A DNA stretch of 64,000 nucleotides from Anaerolineales bacterium (GTDB taxonomy: Bacteria > Chloroflexota > Anaerolineae > 4572-78 > J111): positions 62,001-126,000 of the forward strand of contig JABTUW010000004.1 of NCBI GenBank assembly GCA_015075185.1. Direction: 5' to 3'. This document shows, in pieces, positions 44,147 through 52,174 of this stretch. The translations under genes were made by a program, and so were the position numbers. Under the pieces are notes generated by a model. The model was not told where the DNA came from. It did no database searches and saw nothing but the letters and a program-made list of their open reading frames with translations. Position 1 is the first letter of the stretch. Every line of letters begins with the position of its first letter.

Positions 44147-45105
44147 TTTCTTGGCTCCCCTTGCCGGTTGACCCACCAAACCCATACCGTGCTGACAACC
44201 AAGACGGCAGTAACGGCCAGCCCGCCTTCAGGCCCAAACGGGCCGCCGGTGACAGCATCAGGACCGGCTTCCATCAAATTGAAAAGACTCCCCGCCGCCG
44301 GGGGTATCCCGCTGACCTGCAAGCCAAAGAGGTTGCTCTGCGCCCAATTCCAGGCGGTATGGATACCGAAGACACCCCATAAGCTACCTTCAGACAGCCC
44401 ATAGAAGGCCGCAAACACGCCAAATAGGAACAAGTTCAGGAAGGCTATCGGGCTGACGTTGGGGTTAAGGGAATGGTAAACGGCAAAAACCACCGCCGAA
44501 ATAATTATGCCCCACAATGGTTTATGCCGCGCCCCGATAACCGGCAGCAGCCAACCCCGCGCCAGAATCTCCTCCGCCGACCCCTGCACCGTCCAGCCCA
44601 GAAAAATCAGCAGCACGCCGCCTAACGCCGCCAGACCCTGCGGCTGGGCCGTCCCTTCTTCAAAAGCCATAAAACCCAATCCCGCCGAAAGCCCCACCGA
44701 AACCGCAAACATTCCCAGGCCGACCAGCAGCCCACGCAGATACTTAAACCCGGCTCCTGACCTTTCCAGGCCCATTGTCCAAAACGGGCGCTTTTCATAC
44801 CATTTCAGCCAGGCCCAAAGCAGCAAGAAAAGAGGGGCAAAAGACAGAATCAACAGCAAGGTTAGCTCTAAGGCCGTATCCGGCAGGAGCAGTTGTCCCA
44901 ACGCCTCCGGATTAGCCAATGATCCCTGACCAGCCCCGGCCATTGACAAGGCGGCAATGAGCAACAGGGCCGGAATTCCCCCCACGAACTGTGCAGCCAG
45001 CACAAACACAAAGCTCAAGATCACCGCCACCACCCCATGCGGCAGCCGCTGACCCGATCGAGCCAGTTCAAAGATGTGGTTTCTGGCATCAAGCAGCAAA
45101 TTCAT
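44128..45105 (-). CDS. CPBP-family intramembrane metalloprotease (CAAX-like)
   Basis: The 325-residue protein has about eight membrane helices and the CPBP motifs SAEEILARGWLLP (EExxxR near residue 195), FAVYHSLNPN (second, H) and HTAWNWAQSN (third, H). These abi-type proteins cleave or remodel membrane proteins or act in peptide processing. ATG at 45105 is chosen over TTG at 45111. The C-terminal residues come from the repeat next door. Neighbours give no clear substrate. Confidence 0.9.
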   Translation of the reverse strand: MNLLLDARNHIFELARSGQRLPHGVVAVILSFVFVLAAQFVGGIPALLLIAALSMAGAGQGSLANPEALGQLLLPDTALELTLLLILSFAPLFLLLWAWLKWYEKRPFWTMGLERSGAGFKYLRGLLVGLGMFAVSVGLSAGLGFMAFEEGTAQPQGLAALGGVLLIFLGWTVQGSAEEILARGWLLPVIGARHKPLWGIIISAVVFAVYHSLNPNVSPIAFLNLFLFGVFAAFYGLSEGSLWGVFGIHTAWNWAQSNLFGLQVSGIPPAAGSLFNLMEAGPDAVTGGPFGPEGGLAVTAVLVVSTVWVWWVNRQGEPRNIEDRG

Positions 45106-45116
45106 AAGCAATCATT

Positions 45117-45240
45117 CCAAGGAGTAGGAAGTAAGGAGTAGGGAGTAAGAATGGCTCTAAATTCATCCAAGCATCCATCATTCTTCCATCCTCTATCCAC
45201 TCCTCTAACCTTCCAATCTTCCAACCCTCCCTTCCTCCCC
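45117..45240. repeat. GGAAG/GGAGTA-type palindromic repeat, copy 3
   Basis: AAGGAGTAGGAAGTAAGGAG and GTAAGAATGG face CCATCATTCTTCC and later CCTCTATCC and CTTCCAATCTTCCAACCC arms. It fills the gap between the CPBP and pentapeptide genes and abuts the pentapeptide stop. Confidence 0.75.
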
Positions 45241-46140
45241 TCACTCCCGCTTCGTCCCGTCGGGCATGATGGCCCCGCTCAAGACCACCCCTTCGAGGCT
45301 GGCCCGGTTAAGATTTGCCTCCAATAAATTCGCTCGAGCCAGCACTGCGCCGCGTAAAATCGCCCCGGCCAGGTTGGCCCCGTTCAAAACAGCGCCGGCC
45401 ATAAACGCCCCGGCCAGGCTGGCCCTGCTCAAATTAGCGCGGGTCAGCTTAGCCTTGGCCAGAAAGGCTCCGGCCAGGTTCGCTTCCGTAAGATTGGCCT
45501 CAGCCATAAACGCCTCGCCCAAAAACGCGCCGGCCAGGTTGACTTTGGTCATATTCGCCCGGCTTAAGTTGGCCTTTTCCAGGTTAGCCCCAGTCAAATT
45601 TTTGGCCCCGACCAGACTGGCCCCGGCCAGGTTAGCCTCGACCAACACCGCTCCGGCCAGGTTGGCTCCGGCCAGGTCAACTCCTTTCAAACTGGCTTTT
45701 CCTAACTGCGCCAGGCGCAGGTCGGCATCGGCCAGGTTGGCCCCAATCAGGGTGGCCTCCAGCATATGAGCCAGACTCAGCCGCGCTCCGGCCAGGTTGG
45801 CTTGAGTCAGTAACGCCTGAAGCAAGTTCGCCCGGGTAAGATGGGCCTGTTCCAGGTTAGCCTTCGTCAGATCGGCGTCGGCTAGGATCGAGTCACTTAA
45901 ATCAACCTCCGGCAATTGCGCTCTAACCAGATTAGCCCCGGCCAGTTTGGCGTGACTCAGATTAGCCCCGGCCAGGTTGGCCCCGGCCAAATCAACCAGA
46001 GTCAAATCCCGCCCGCTCAGATCAAAACCACGCAAATCTTCCTGGCGGCCATTTTCGGCCCAGGCCAGAGCCAGGCGATACTGCGCCTCTCGGTCTAGTA
46101 CCGGCATTGTCAATTGGTCAACATTCTCGGCGTCACTCAT
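45241..46140 (-). CDS. Pentapeptide-repeat protein
   Basis: The 299-residue protein has about 45 tandem pentapeptides of A(D/N)LxX form, for example ANLAGANLSHAKLAGANL, from residue 40 nearly to the end. These fold into a four-sided right-handed helix. The short N-terminal part (MPVLDREAQYRLALAWAENG) is helical. Some homologues mimic DNA and bind gyrase (MfpA, Qnr), but most have no known role. The ATG at 46140 follows AAGGGAAAAGCTGAG. No membrane segment or signal is seen. The gene's extreme repetition could allow length variation by recombination. Confidence 0.93.
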   Translation of the reverse strand: MSDAENVDQLTMPVLDREAQYRLALAWAENGRQEDLRGFDLSGRDLTLVDLAGANLAGANLSHAKLAGANLVRAQLPEVDLSDSILADADLTKANLEQAHLTRANLLQALLTQANLAGARLSLAHMLEATLIGANLADADLRLAQLGKASLKGVDLAGANLAGAVLVEANLAGASLVGAKNLTGANLEKANLSRANMTKVNLAGAFLGEAFMAEANLTEANLAGAFLAKAKLTRANLSRASLAGAFMAGAVLNGANLAGAILRGAVLARANLLEANLNRASLEGVVLSGAIMPDGTKRE

Positions 46141-46214
46141 CTCAGCTTTTCCCTTACAGCAACTAGGCGGATTATACCGGCACTCTGCCAAATCTTAAAA
46201 TGTGGAGGACATAG

Positions 46215-46303
46215 AAGAGTGGAAGACCGGAGGAGGGGGTTGGAGGATTGGACTCATCCTTGAACCAATCTTCCACCCTTCTAGCCCTCCAATCCTTCAC
46301 CCT
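46215..46303. repeat. GGAAG-type palindromic repeat, copy 4
   Basis: GAGTGGAAGACCGGAGG and GGTTGGAGGATTGG face CCAATCTTCCACCC and CCCTCCAATCCTTC around actcatccttga. Confidence 0.75.
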
Positions 46304-46437
46304 GCTCTAACAAAAATTTAAGGGACTCGTTCCCAAATTCAAACCGAAATCAAACCTGGGGGTGTTACAATAAAGGTACATCGTTGGTTGGTTTCCTTGC
46401 TTCTATCCTTCATTTTGTTCTCCTTTCTCTCCCAGAA

Positions 46438-46463
46438 GGGGCGCTCTGTTTTTAGAGCGCCCC
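46438..46463 (+). terminator. Hairpin between two transcription units
   Basis: A perfect 10-base stem GGGGCGCTCT/AGAGCGCCCC with loop GTTTTT is followed by ATTTTCTT. It precedes the restriction-modification gene promoter by 7 bases. Confidence 0.65.
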
Positions 46464-46469
46464 ATTTTC

Positions 46470-46498
46470 TTGACAAAGAACTTGTTTGTATTTACCAT
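46470..46498 (+). promoter_or_regulatory. Possible promoter of the restriction-modification gene
   Basis: TTGACA, 17 bases, TACCAT. Only nine bases separate the -10 box from the ATG at 46508, so the mRNA would be leaderless or nearly so. Confidence 0.4.
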
Positions 46499-46507
46499 TT
46501 GCGAACG

Positions 46508-49500
46508 ATGCACCCACTCGAAACCTACCTGCAAAGCCTGTCCCTTATCCATGCTTCCGGCGCGGGTGTGGCCGAAACTTCTTTTTACCCACCCCTCGCT
46601 CATCTCCTCAACGAAGTCGGCCAGACGCTCAAGCCCAAGGTGCGCTGCATCCTTAACCTCAAAAACATCGGCGCGGGCCTGCCCGATGGCGGCCTCTTCA
46701 CCGCCGACCAGTTTCCCAAATCCACCTCATCTAACGTAGGGGCGATTGGCCAATCGCCCCTGCCCAGCAGCCCGCCCAGCCGCGGCGCGATTGAAATCAA
46801 AAGCGCCGGCGCCGACCTGCGCAAAATCGCTCACGGCTTGCAGGTGGTCAAATACCTGGCCAAATACCGCCAGGTGCTGGTCACGAACTACCGCGAATTT
46901 GTGCTGATGGGCTTAGACGCCCAGGGCCGGCCCGTCGAACTGGAAAGTTACACCCTGGCCTCCACCGAGGATGGCTTCTGGGCCGAAGCCGCCCATCCCC
47001 GCGCTGTCGCCCAGCAGCATGGCGACCGGCTGCTGGACTTTCTCAAGCGGGTCATGCGCCGCCCCGCCCCGCTAACCACTCCCGCCGAAGCGGCCTGGTT
47101 TCTGGCCTCCTACGCCCGCGAGGCCCATTGGCGGATTGACGCCGACCTGGCAGGTCTTAAAGACCTGCCAGGTCTCGCCCCCGAATCCCCCCTACAAATG
47201 GCCCTCAACAACATCCGCGATGCCCTGGAAGATGCGCTGGGGCTGACCTTTGAAGGCCCGAAGGGGGAGCGTTTTTTCCGCTCGACGCTGATCCAGACCC
47301 TCTTTTACGGCATCTTCTCGGCCTGGGTGCTCTGGCACAACGAAAACCCGGCCCGCCAGGACCGCTTCGATTGGCGGGTCGCCGCCTGGTATCTGCGCGT
47401 GCCGATGATTCAGGCTCTCTTTGGGCAGTTGGCCCAGCCCGGCAGCATCGGCAGCCAGGGACTCAATCTGGTCGAGGTGCTCACCTGGACCGGCGATACC
47501 CTCAACCGGGTAGATCGGGCCGAATTTTTCAGCCGCTTCGAGGCCGGCCAGGCCATCCAATATTTTTACGAGCCGTTCCTGCAAGCCTTCTCGCCGGAGC
47601 TGCGCAAGGAGCTGGGAGTTTGGTACACCCCGCCGGAAATTGTGCAGTACATGGTCGCCCGGGTGGACACGGTGCTGCGGGAAGAGTTGGGCCTGGTCGA
47701 TGGCCTGGCGGACGAGCAGGTCTACGTGCTTGACCCGTGCTGCGGCACCGGCGCTTACCTGGTCGAGGTGCTGCGGCGCATCGCCGCCACCAAGCGCGAG
47801 CAGGGCAGCGACGCCCTCAGCGCCTACAGCGTCAAAAAGGCCGCCCTGGAGCGGGTCTTTGGCTTTGAAATTATGCCCGCGCCTTTTGTGATTGCGCACC
47901 TGCAACTGGGGCTGCTCTTCCAAAGCCTCGGCGCGCCGCTGGCCGCCACCGAACGAGCCGGAGTCTACCTGACCAACGCCCTGACCGGCTGGACCCCGCC
48001 CGATCATCCCAAGCAGCACCTTCTCCTGCCCGCCCTCGAAGCCGAGCGCGACGCCGCCGACGCCGTCAAACAGAACCGCAAAATCCTGGTCGTGCTGGGC
48101 AACCCGCCCTATAACGGCTTCGCCGGGCTGGCCGTGGCCGAGGAGCGCGACCTGACCGACGCTTACCGCACCACCAAAACCGCCCCCGCCCCGCAGGGCC
48201 AGGGCTTGAACGACCTCTACGTCCGTTTCTTCCGCCTGGCCGAGCGCCAGATCGTCGAGCGCAGCGGCAGAGGCGTGGTCTGCTACATCTCCAACTACTC
48301 CTGGCTCGACGGCCTGTCCCATACGGGCATGCGCGAAAAGTATTTAGAAATGTTTGACCAAATTTGGATTGACTGTCTGAACGGGGACAAATTCAAAACA
48401 GGCAAACTAACGCCACAGGGCGAACCAGACCCCAGCGTTTTCTCAACAGAGTTTAATCGAGAAGGTATCGGCATCGGTACAGCCATTGCCCTGTTGACAA
48501 GGACAGCCACCCACAACGGCACAGATAAAGTGCAGTTTCGTCATTTTTGGGGCAAAAACAAACGGCAGGAACTACTCGACTCTCTCCATGTCATTTCGAG
48601 CGAACGCAGTGAGCGAGAAATCCCTCCAGAGTCACTCCCAGGTGAAGTTACTCAGGGATTCCTCGCTGGCGCTCGGAATGACATGCATCGCTACCAGGCA
48701 ATAAAGCCTCCCCTCGAATTGGGCTTGCCCTATATGCCGATGCAAGTCCAAGCAGCTTACTTAACCTGGCCGCTCCTAGTTGACCTTTTTCCAACCACTT
48801 CACCCGGTGTCAATACCAGTCGTGACATTGATCTAATCGAGATTGACCGCTCCAAACTAGAACAGCGGATGCGCCAATATTTTAACCCGGCTCTGAAAGA
48901 TGAAGATGTTCGCCCGATTGCGTCCTCACTGATGACACCTTCGGCCAGATATAATCCAATAACCACCCGCCAACAACTTCTATCGCGTGGCTTAGAAAGC
49001 GGATATTTTGTCAGATATGCCTATCGTCCGTTGGATGGGCGATACTTGTACTGGCATCCCGAAACCAAGTTATTGGACGAGAAACGAGAAGATTTATTTT
49101 CATTCACTCAGGCTAGAAATTTCTTTTTGATCTCACGCAAAAAGGCAGAAAGAAGCCGGGAAGGGACACCTTTTTATGTGACCGAATTCTTACCCGACCG
49201 TCATCTGACCCGGCCCGGCAGTGCTTGTTTCCCTATCACTCTCAAGGGACAGTCTATTCAACAGCAAACTTTATTCGACAATCTACCCAATCGTGTCCCG
49301 GCGAATCTATCCGGCCTGGCGCGCAAGTACCTCGCTGCCATCGGTATAGACGATCCCGAAGCCAGCGAGGAAACGGCCAGTCTGCTGGGCTGGCACACTC
49401 TGGCCATTGGCTACTCGCCCGAATATCTGAGCGAAAATGAAGGGGCGCTGCGCCAGGATTGGCCGCGCATTCCCTTACCCAGCCATCTCAAGCTGCTGCA

Positions 49501-50080
49501 AAAATCGGCGGCGCTGGGGCAAAAAATCGCCGCCCTGCTGGACGTGGAAAAGCCCGTGCCCGGCGTCACCGCCGGCCAGATTCGCCCGGAGCTAAAAACG
49601 GTCGGTGTCATCAGCCGGGTGGGGGGCGGCTCGCTCGACCCTAACGCCGATCTGGCCCTGACCGCCGGCTGGGGCTACGAGGGCCGCGACGGCGTGACCA
49701 TGCCCGGCCAGGGTCACTTCGTCGAGCGCACCTTCACCGCCGACGAGCGGGCTGCCCTTGAAAAGGGCGGGGCGGCGCTCGGCCTGAGCCTGGATCAACT
49801 GGCGCAGGTGCTGGGGGAGACCACGCTGGATGTCTCTCTCAACGAGGTAGCTTACTGGGCCAATGTTCCGCTCAGAGTGTGGGATTATACCATCGGGGGA
49901 TATCAGGTTATGAAAAAGTGGCTGTCTTACCGGGAAGAGCGGATTTTGGGCAGGCCGCTCCAGCCGGAGGAAGCCTACGAGGTCATGCACATGGCCCGGC
50001 GAATTCTGGCCATCGTGCTGCTGGAGCCGGCGCTCAATGCCAATTATCGAGCAGTGAAACGGGAACCGTACGATTATTGA
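46508..50080 (+). CDS. Single-chain restriction-modification enzyme (Type ISP/IIG-like)
   Basis: The 1190-residue protein has an N-terminal nuclease-like domain with the PD-(D/E)xK pattern spread as AGLPDGGLF and GAIEIKSAGADL (near 58-100), and then an alpha-helical region. The adenine N6-methyltransferase has motif I YVLDPCCGTGAYLVEVLRR near 410 and motif IV VVLGNPPYNGFAG near 530. The C-terminal target-recognition region ends TIGGYQVMKKWLSYREERI, the signature of Type ISP C-terminal domains. The helicase of classical Type ISP enzymes is not evident, so a IIG-like single-chain design fits better. Start ATG at 46508 avoids an upstream hairpin. Three palindromes lie in-frame within it. Confidence 0.85.
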   Translation: MHPLETYLQSLSLIHASGAGVAETSFYPPLAHLLNEVGQTLKPKVRCILNLKNIGAGLPDGGLFTADQFPKSTSSNVGAIGQSPLPSSPPSRGAIEIKSAGADLRKIAHGLQVVKYLAKYRQVLVTNYREFVLMGLDAQGRPVELESYTLASTEDGFWAEAAHPRAVAQQHGDRLLDFLKRVMRRPAPLTTPAEAAWFLASYAREAHWRIDADLAGLKDLPGLAPESPLQMALNNIRDALEDALGLTFEGPKGERFFRSTLIQTLFYGIFSAWVLWHNENPARQDRFDWRVAAWYLRVPMIQALFGQLAQPGSIGSQGLNLVEVLTWTGDTLNRVDRAEFFSRFEAGQAIQYFYEPFLQAFSPELRKELGVWYTPPEIVQYMVARVDTVLREELGLVDGLADEQVYVLDPCCGTGAYLVEVLRRIAATKREQGSDALSAYSVKKAALERVFGFEIMPAPFVIAHLQLGLLFQSLGAPLAATERAGVYLTNALTGWTPPDHPKQHLLLPALEAERDAADAVKQNRKILVVLGNPPYNGFAGLAVAEERDLTDAYRTTKTAPAPQGQGLNDLYVRFFRLAERQIVERSGRGVVCYISNYSWLDGLSHTGMREKYLEMFDQIWIDCLNGDKFKTGKLTPQGEPDPSVFSTEFNREGIGIGTAIALLTRTATHNGTDKVQFRHFWGKNKRQELLDSLHVISSERSEREIPPESLPGEVTQGFLAGARNDMHRYQAIKPPLELGLPYMPMQVQAAYLTWPLLVDLFPTTSPGVNTSRDIDLIEIDRSKLEQRMRQYFNPALKDEDVRPIASSLMTPSARYNPITTRQQLLSRGLESGYFVRYAYRPLDGRYLYWHPETKLLDEKREDLFSFTQARNFFLISRKKAERSREGTPFYVTEFLPDRHLTRPGSACFPITLKGQSIQQQTLFDNLPNRVPANLSGLARKYLAAIGIDDPEASEETASLLGWHTLAIGYSPEYLSENEGALRQDWPRIPLPSHLKLLQKSAALGQKIAALLDVEKPVPGVTAGQIRPELKTVGVISRVGGGSLDPNADLALTAGWGYEGRDGVTMPGQGHFVERTFTADERAALEKGGAALGLSLDQLAQVLGETTLDVSLNEVAYWANVPLRVWDYTIGGYQVMKKWLSYREERILGRPLQPEEAYEVMHMARRILAIVLLEPALNANYRAVKREPYDY
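46739..46760. repeat. In-frame palindrome 1 inside the restriction-modification gene
   Basis: GGGGCGATTGG and CCAATCGCCCC form a perfect 22-base palindrome in the linker between the nuclease acidic residues, encoding VGAIGQSPL. Confidence 0.85.
47144..47174. repeat. In-frame palindrome 2 inside the restriction-modification gene
   Basis: GACCTGGCAGGTCTT (47144-47158) and AAGACCTGCCAGGTC (47160-47174) are a perfect 15-base inverted pair with a one-base loop, encoding DLAGLKDLPGL. Confidence 0.85.
48587..48685. repeat. In-frame palindrome 3 inside the restriction-modification gene
   Basis: CATGTCATTTCGAGCG and GAGCGAGAAATCCCT face AGGGATTCCTCGCTGG and CGCTCGGAATGACATG. The 99-base element encodes 33 residues (VISSERSEREIPPES and following) without a stop, near residues 694-726. 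Confidence 0.85.
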
Positions 50081-50088
50081 TTAACGGG

Positions 50089-50208
50089 TTATGTGTAATT
50101 AACCCTCGCACCTTTTTATAGAGGCGTGTTGCGTGTTCCGTTTACGAACTACGCAACACGCAATACGCCATAAGAGTTCTGCTCTGTTAATAACCGAATT
50201 ACGCATAA
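50089..50208. repeat. Nested palindromic repeat
   Basis: The outer arms TTATGTGTAATT (50089-50100) and AATTACGCATAA (50197-50208) differ by one base. The inner arms GGCGTGTTGCGTGTT (50123-50137) and AACACGCAATACGCC (50155-50169) differ by one. The inner unit TTCCGTTTACG/ACTACGC is related to the repeat at 58978-59026. Confidence 0.8.
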
Positions 50209-50216
50209 TTTGTTGA

Positions 50217-50510
50217 TTATTCTATTTTCTGGTGGAGCGCCCCTTCATTTTTGCGGAATTCCGGGATAAAGTCAACATATTTATCCCAGCCATCATAGGC
50301 GACCAGCTCGCGCGCATCTTTGGGGATAACGTAGGGGCCATGCTCGGCGCCGTCCGAGTGCATGTAAACGGTCATATCCTCAGAGCCGTCGTCCTCAGAA
50401 TTGACGATGCAGCCCCGATCCGGCACTCCGGTTCGTACCAACTGGCCGAAACACGACAGACAAGCAGAGAGATTGGATGTACATTTATCGCGATCAATCC
50501 ATACTTTCAT
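50217..50510 (-). CDS. Small ferredoxin-like protein
   Basis: The 97-residue protein starts MKVWIDRDKCTSNLSACLSC and has a fifth-position pattern C-x6-C-x2-C plus a later Cys (DRGCIVNSE), compatible with a single iron-sulfur cluster; the C-terminal half is acidic (DGSEDMTVYMHSDGAEHGPY). It resembles the ferredoxin fold of small one-cluster proteins by its KVWID.D.C start but I cannot match a named family. It might serve a P450 or reductase as electron donor. AAGGAGGTTCCG is a strong ribosome-binding site. It stands alone on the minus strand. Confidence 0.7.
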   Translation of the reverse strand: MKVWIDRDKCTSNLSACLSCFGQLVRTGVPDRGCIVNSEDDGSEDMTVYMHSDGAEHGPYVIPKDARELVAYDGWDKYVDFIPEFRKNEGALHQKIE

Positions 50511-50710
50511 CGGAACCTCCTTAAATTACAGACCTCTGGCTAACGACCAAAACGGAAGAGCAGCCTGTTTTTATCTTCCGTCACGAGTCATTAGATATTT
50601 GATTAATCGTCTCCATCATAGCAGAGTTTCCCCAGAGGGGTTAGTTACAAATATCATTGCTTTTGATGACAACTGTCACCCTGTCACCCTTTGGAAAAGA
50701 GGCCTATCCC

Positions 50711-51988
50711 ATGCCGAAACTATCTCGCAAACAATGGCTGGGCGCTACAACAGGATTAATTGTGTTGGCGGCTTTGTTCTGGCTGGCCACGACCGACAAC
50801 CTGTGGGTCTGGCCGTACCGGAATACCCTGCAATATCACGCCTTGACTTGGTGGTGGCAGCGCGTCGGCTACCCCCAGCCGGGCGCACCGGGAATTTTGC
50901 GAGGTACGGTGCGCAACGCCCAAGGCCAGCCCGTGGCTGGGGCCTGGGTGTTGGTCTCCTGGTGGGATGGAACCACCCACAGCACCCGCAGCGAAGCTGA
51001 CGGCCGCTACATCATAACCGACCTGCCCGCCGGTCAATATCGCCCGGTGGCCGGCGCACCGGGGTACGAAAACGTGCAACTGGGCGGCTGGGGCTGGGTG
51101 GCGGTCGAGCCTGGGGCTGAAACCATAGCTGATGTGACGCTGCCCGCCGCACCGCTGCATTTGCTCACTCCCGGCGCAAATTTGACCTTTGGCGAGTCCA
51201 GCACACCCACTTGCCCGGCTCCACTAAAAGCCAGCGCCATCCGCCAACCCTTCACCTTCGACAGCGCAGGCCGGCCTAACCAGCCTTCCTTCTATTACAC
51301 TCCCCTGACCACCACGACCACCAGCCGCCTGCCGGTGCTGCTGGTGGTTTATCCCGGCCCGGCGGACGCCTGGGAGTGCGCCAGTTTACCGCTGGCGGCG
51401 GCCGGCTATGCCATCGTTGCTGCCGGCCCGGCCTACAGTTTGGACCTGGAAGCGGATATTGATGAGCTGGAGCGGATGGTCAACTTTATCCGGGCCGGAC
51501 AATTTCCGGGCAGCGATGGCTCCAGGCTGGCCCTCCTCGGCGGCAGCTACAGCAGTTTGCACGTGCAGCGCCTGCTGGAGCGCAGCCCCAGGTATGAAGC
51601 AGCGGTGCTGCTCGGCCCGCCAACGGACCTGTTTGACATGCGGCGGCGGCTGGAAGAGCGCACCTATATCCCCCCCTTTGGCCTCGATCAAGTGTTGATT
51701 GCCCTCGGTCTGCCGGACCGTGCCCCTATGCACTACTGGCGCTACTCCAGCCTGTATCACCTCCGGCCCGACCTGCCGCCGCTGGTCATTATGCACAGCC
51801 GCACCGACGAGGTCGTTCCGTTCCAGCAAAGCGAGCTGCTGTCGGCCCAACTGGACAAGCTCGGCGTGGCCCACCAGGCCCACTTTTTCGATGGGGCCAG
51901 CCATTACCTCCTGGCCGAAGGCGCCGACAAAGATACCCTGGCCATTTACCGGATCACCCTCGAGTTCCTGGACGAATATCTCAGATAG
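50711..51988 (+). CDS. Alpha/beta hydrolase with carboxypeptidase-regulatory-like domain
   Basis: The 425-residue protein has an N-terminal membrane anchor (QWLGATTGLIVLAALFWLA), then a carboxypeptidase-regulatory-like (CarboxypepD_reg) beta-sandwich (GILRGTVRNAQGQPVAGAWV to GAETIADVTLP, about 70-160). The alpha/beta hydrolase domain has nucleophile GGSYSSLHVQRLL (Ser near 281), acid DEVVPFQQSELL (near 375) and His in GASHYLLAEG (near 400). It acts outside on esters or peptides. ATG at 50711 is chosen over 50657 because AGAGG lies upstream. Confidence 0.85.
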   Translation: MPKLSRKQWLGATTGLIVLAALFWLATTDNLWVWPYRNTLQYHALTWWWQRVGYPQPGAPGILRGTVRNAQGQPVAGAWVLVSWWDGTTHSTRSEADGRYIITDLPAGQYRPVAGAPGYENVQLGGWGWVAVEPGAETIADVTLPAAPLHLLTPGANLTFGESSTPTCPAPLKASAIRQPFTFDSAGRPNQPSFYYTPLTTTTTSRLPVLLVVYPGPADAWECASLPLAAAGYAIVAAGPAYSLDLEADIDELERMVNFIRAGQFPGSDGSRLALLGGSYSSLHVQRLLERSPRYEAAVLLGPPTDLFDMRRRLEERTYIPPFGLDQVLIALGLPDRAPMHYWRYSSLYHLRPDLPPLVIMHSRTDEVVPFQQSELLSAQLDKLGVAHQAHFFDGASHYLLAEGADKDTLAIYRITLEFLDEYLR

Positions 51989-51989
51989 G

Positions 51990-52108
51990 GAAAGTGGAGG
52001 GTTGGAAAGCTGGAGGATTGCCCACCCATAGAGGGCCTTCGGCTCGAAAGATGTTTTTTCCAACCCTCCAACCTTCCAATCTTCCCTCCTCCCTTTCCCC
52101 TCTCCTCC
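51990..52108. repeat. GGAAG-type palindromic repeat, copy 5
   Basis: GAAAGTGGAGGGTTGGAAAG and CTGGAGGATTG face CCAACCCTCC, AACCTTCCAATCTTCC and CTCCCTTTCC arms. Confidence 0.75.
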
Positions 52109-52132
52109 ATTTTCGCGCTATTTTCCCGCCTA

Positions 52133-52141
52133 TGCTACAAT
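52133..52141 (+). promoter_or_regulatory. Possible extended -10 promoter of mvaD
   Basis: TGC-TACAAT sits 34 bases upstream of the mvaD ATG; no -35 is evident, as often with extended -10 promoters. Confidence 0.4.
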
Positions 52142-52174
52142 CGAGTCAGCACAATAAATTATAGACAGGCAGCT

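Noticed and set aside
45266..45769. 167-residue plus-strand frame opposite the pentapeptide gene
   Set aside because: It is the repeat read in reverse, with Pro/Ala/Arg bias.
47192..48322. 376-residue minus-strand open frame inside the restriction-modification gene
   Set aside because: The methyltransferase motifs lie on the plus strand; the minus frame is low-complexity Gly/Ala/Val and unlike any family.
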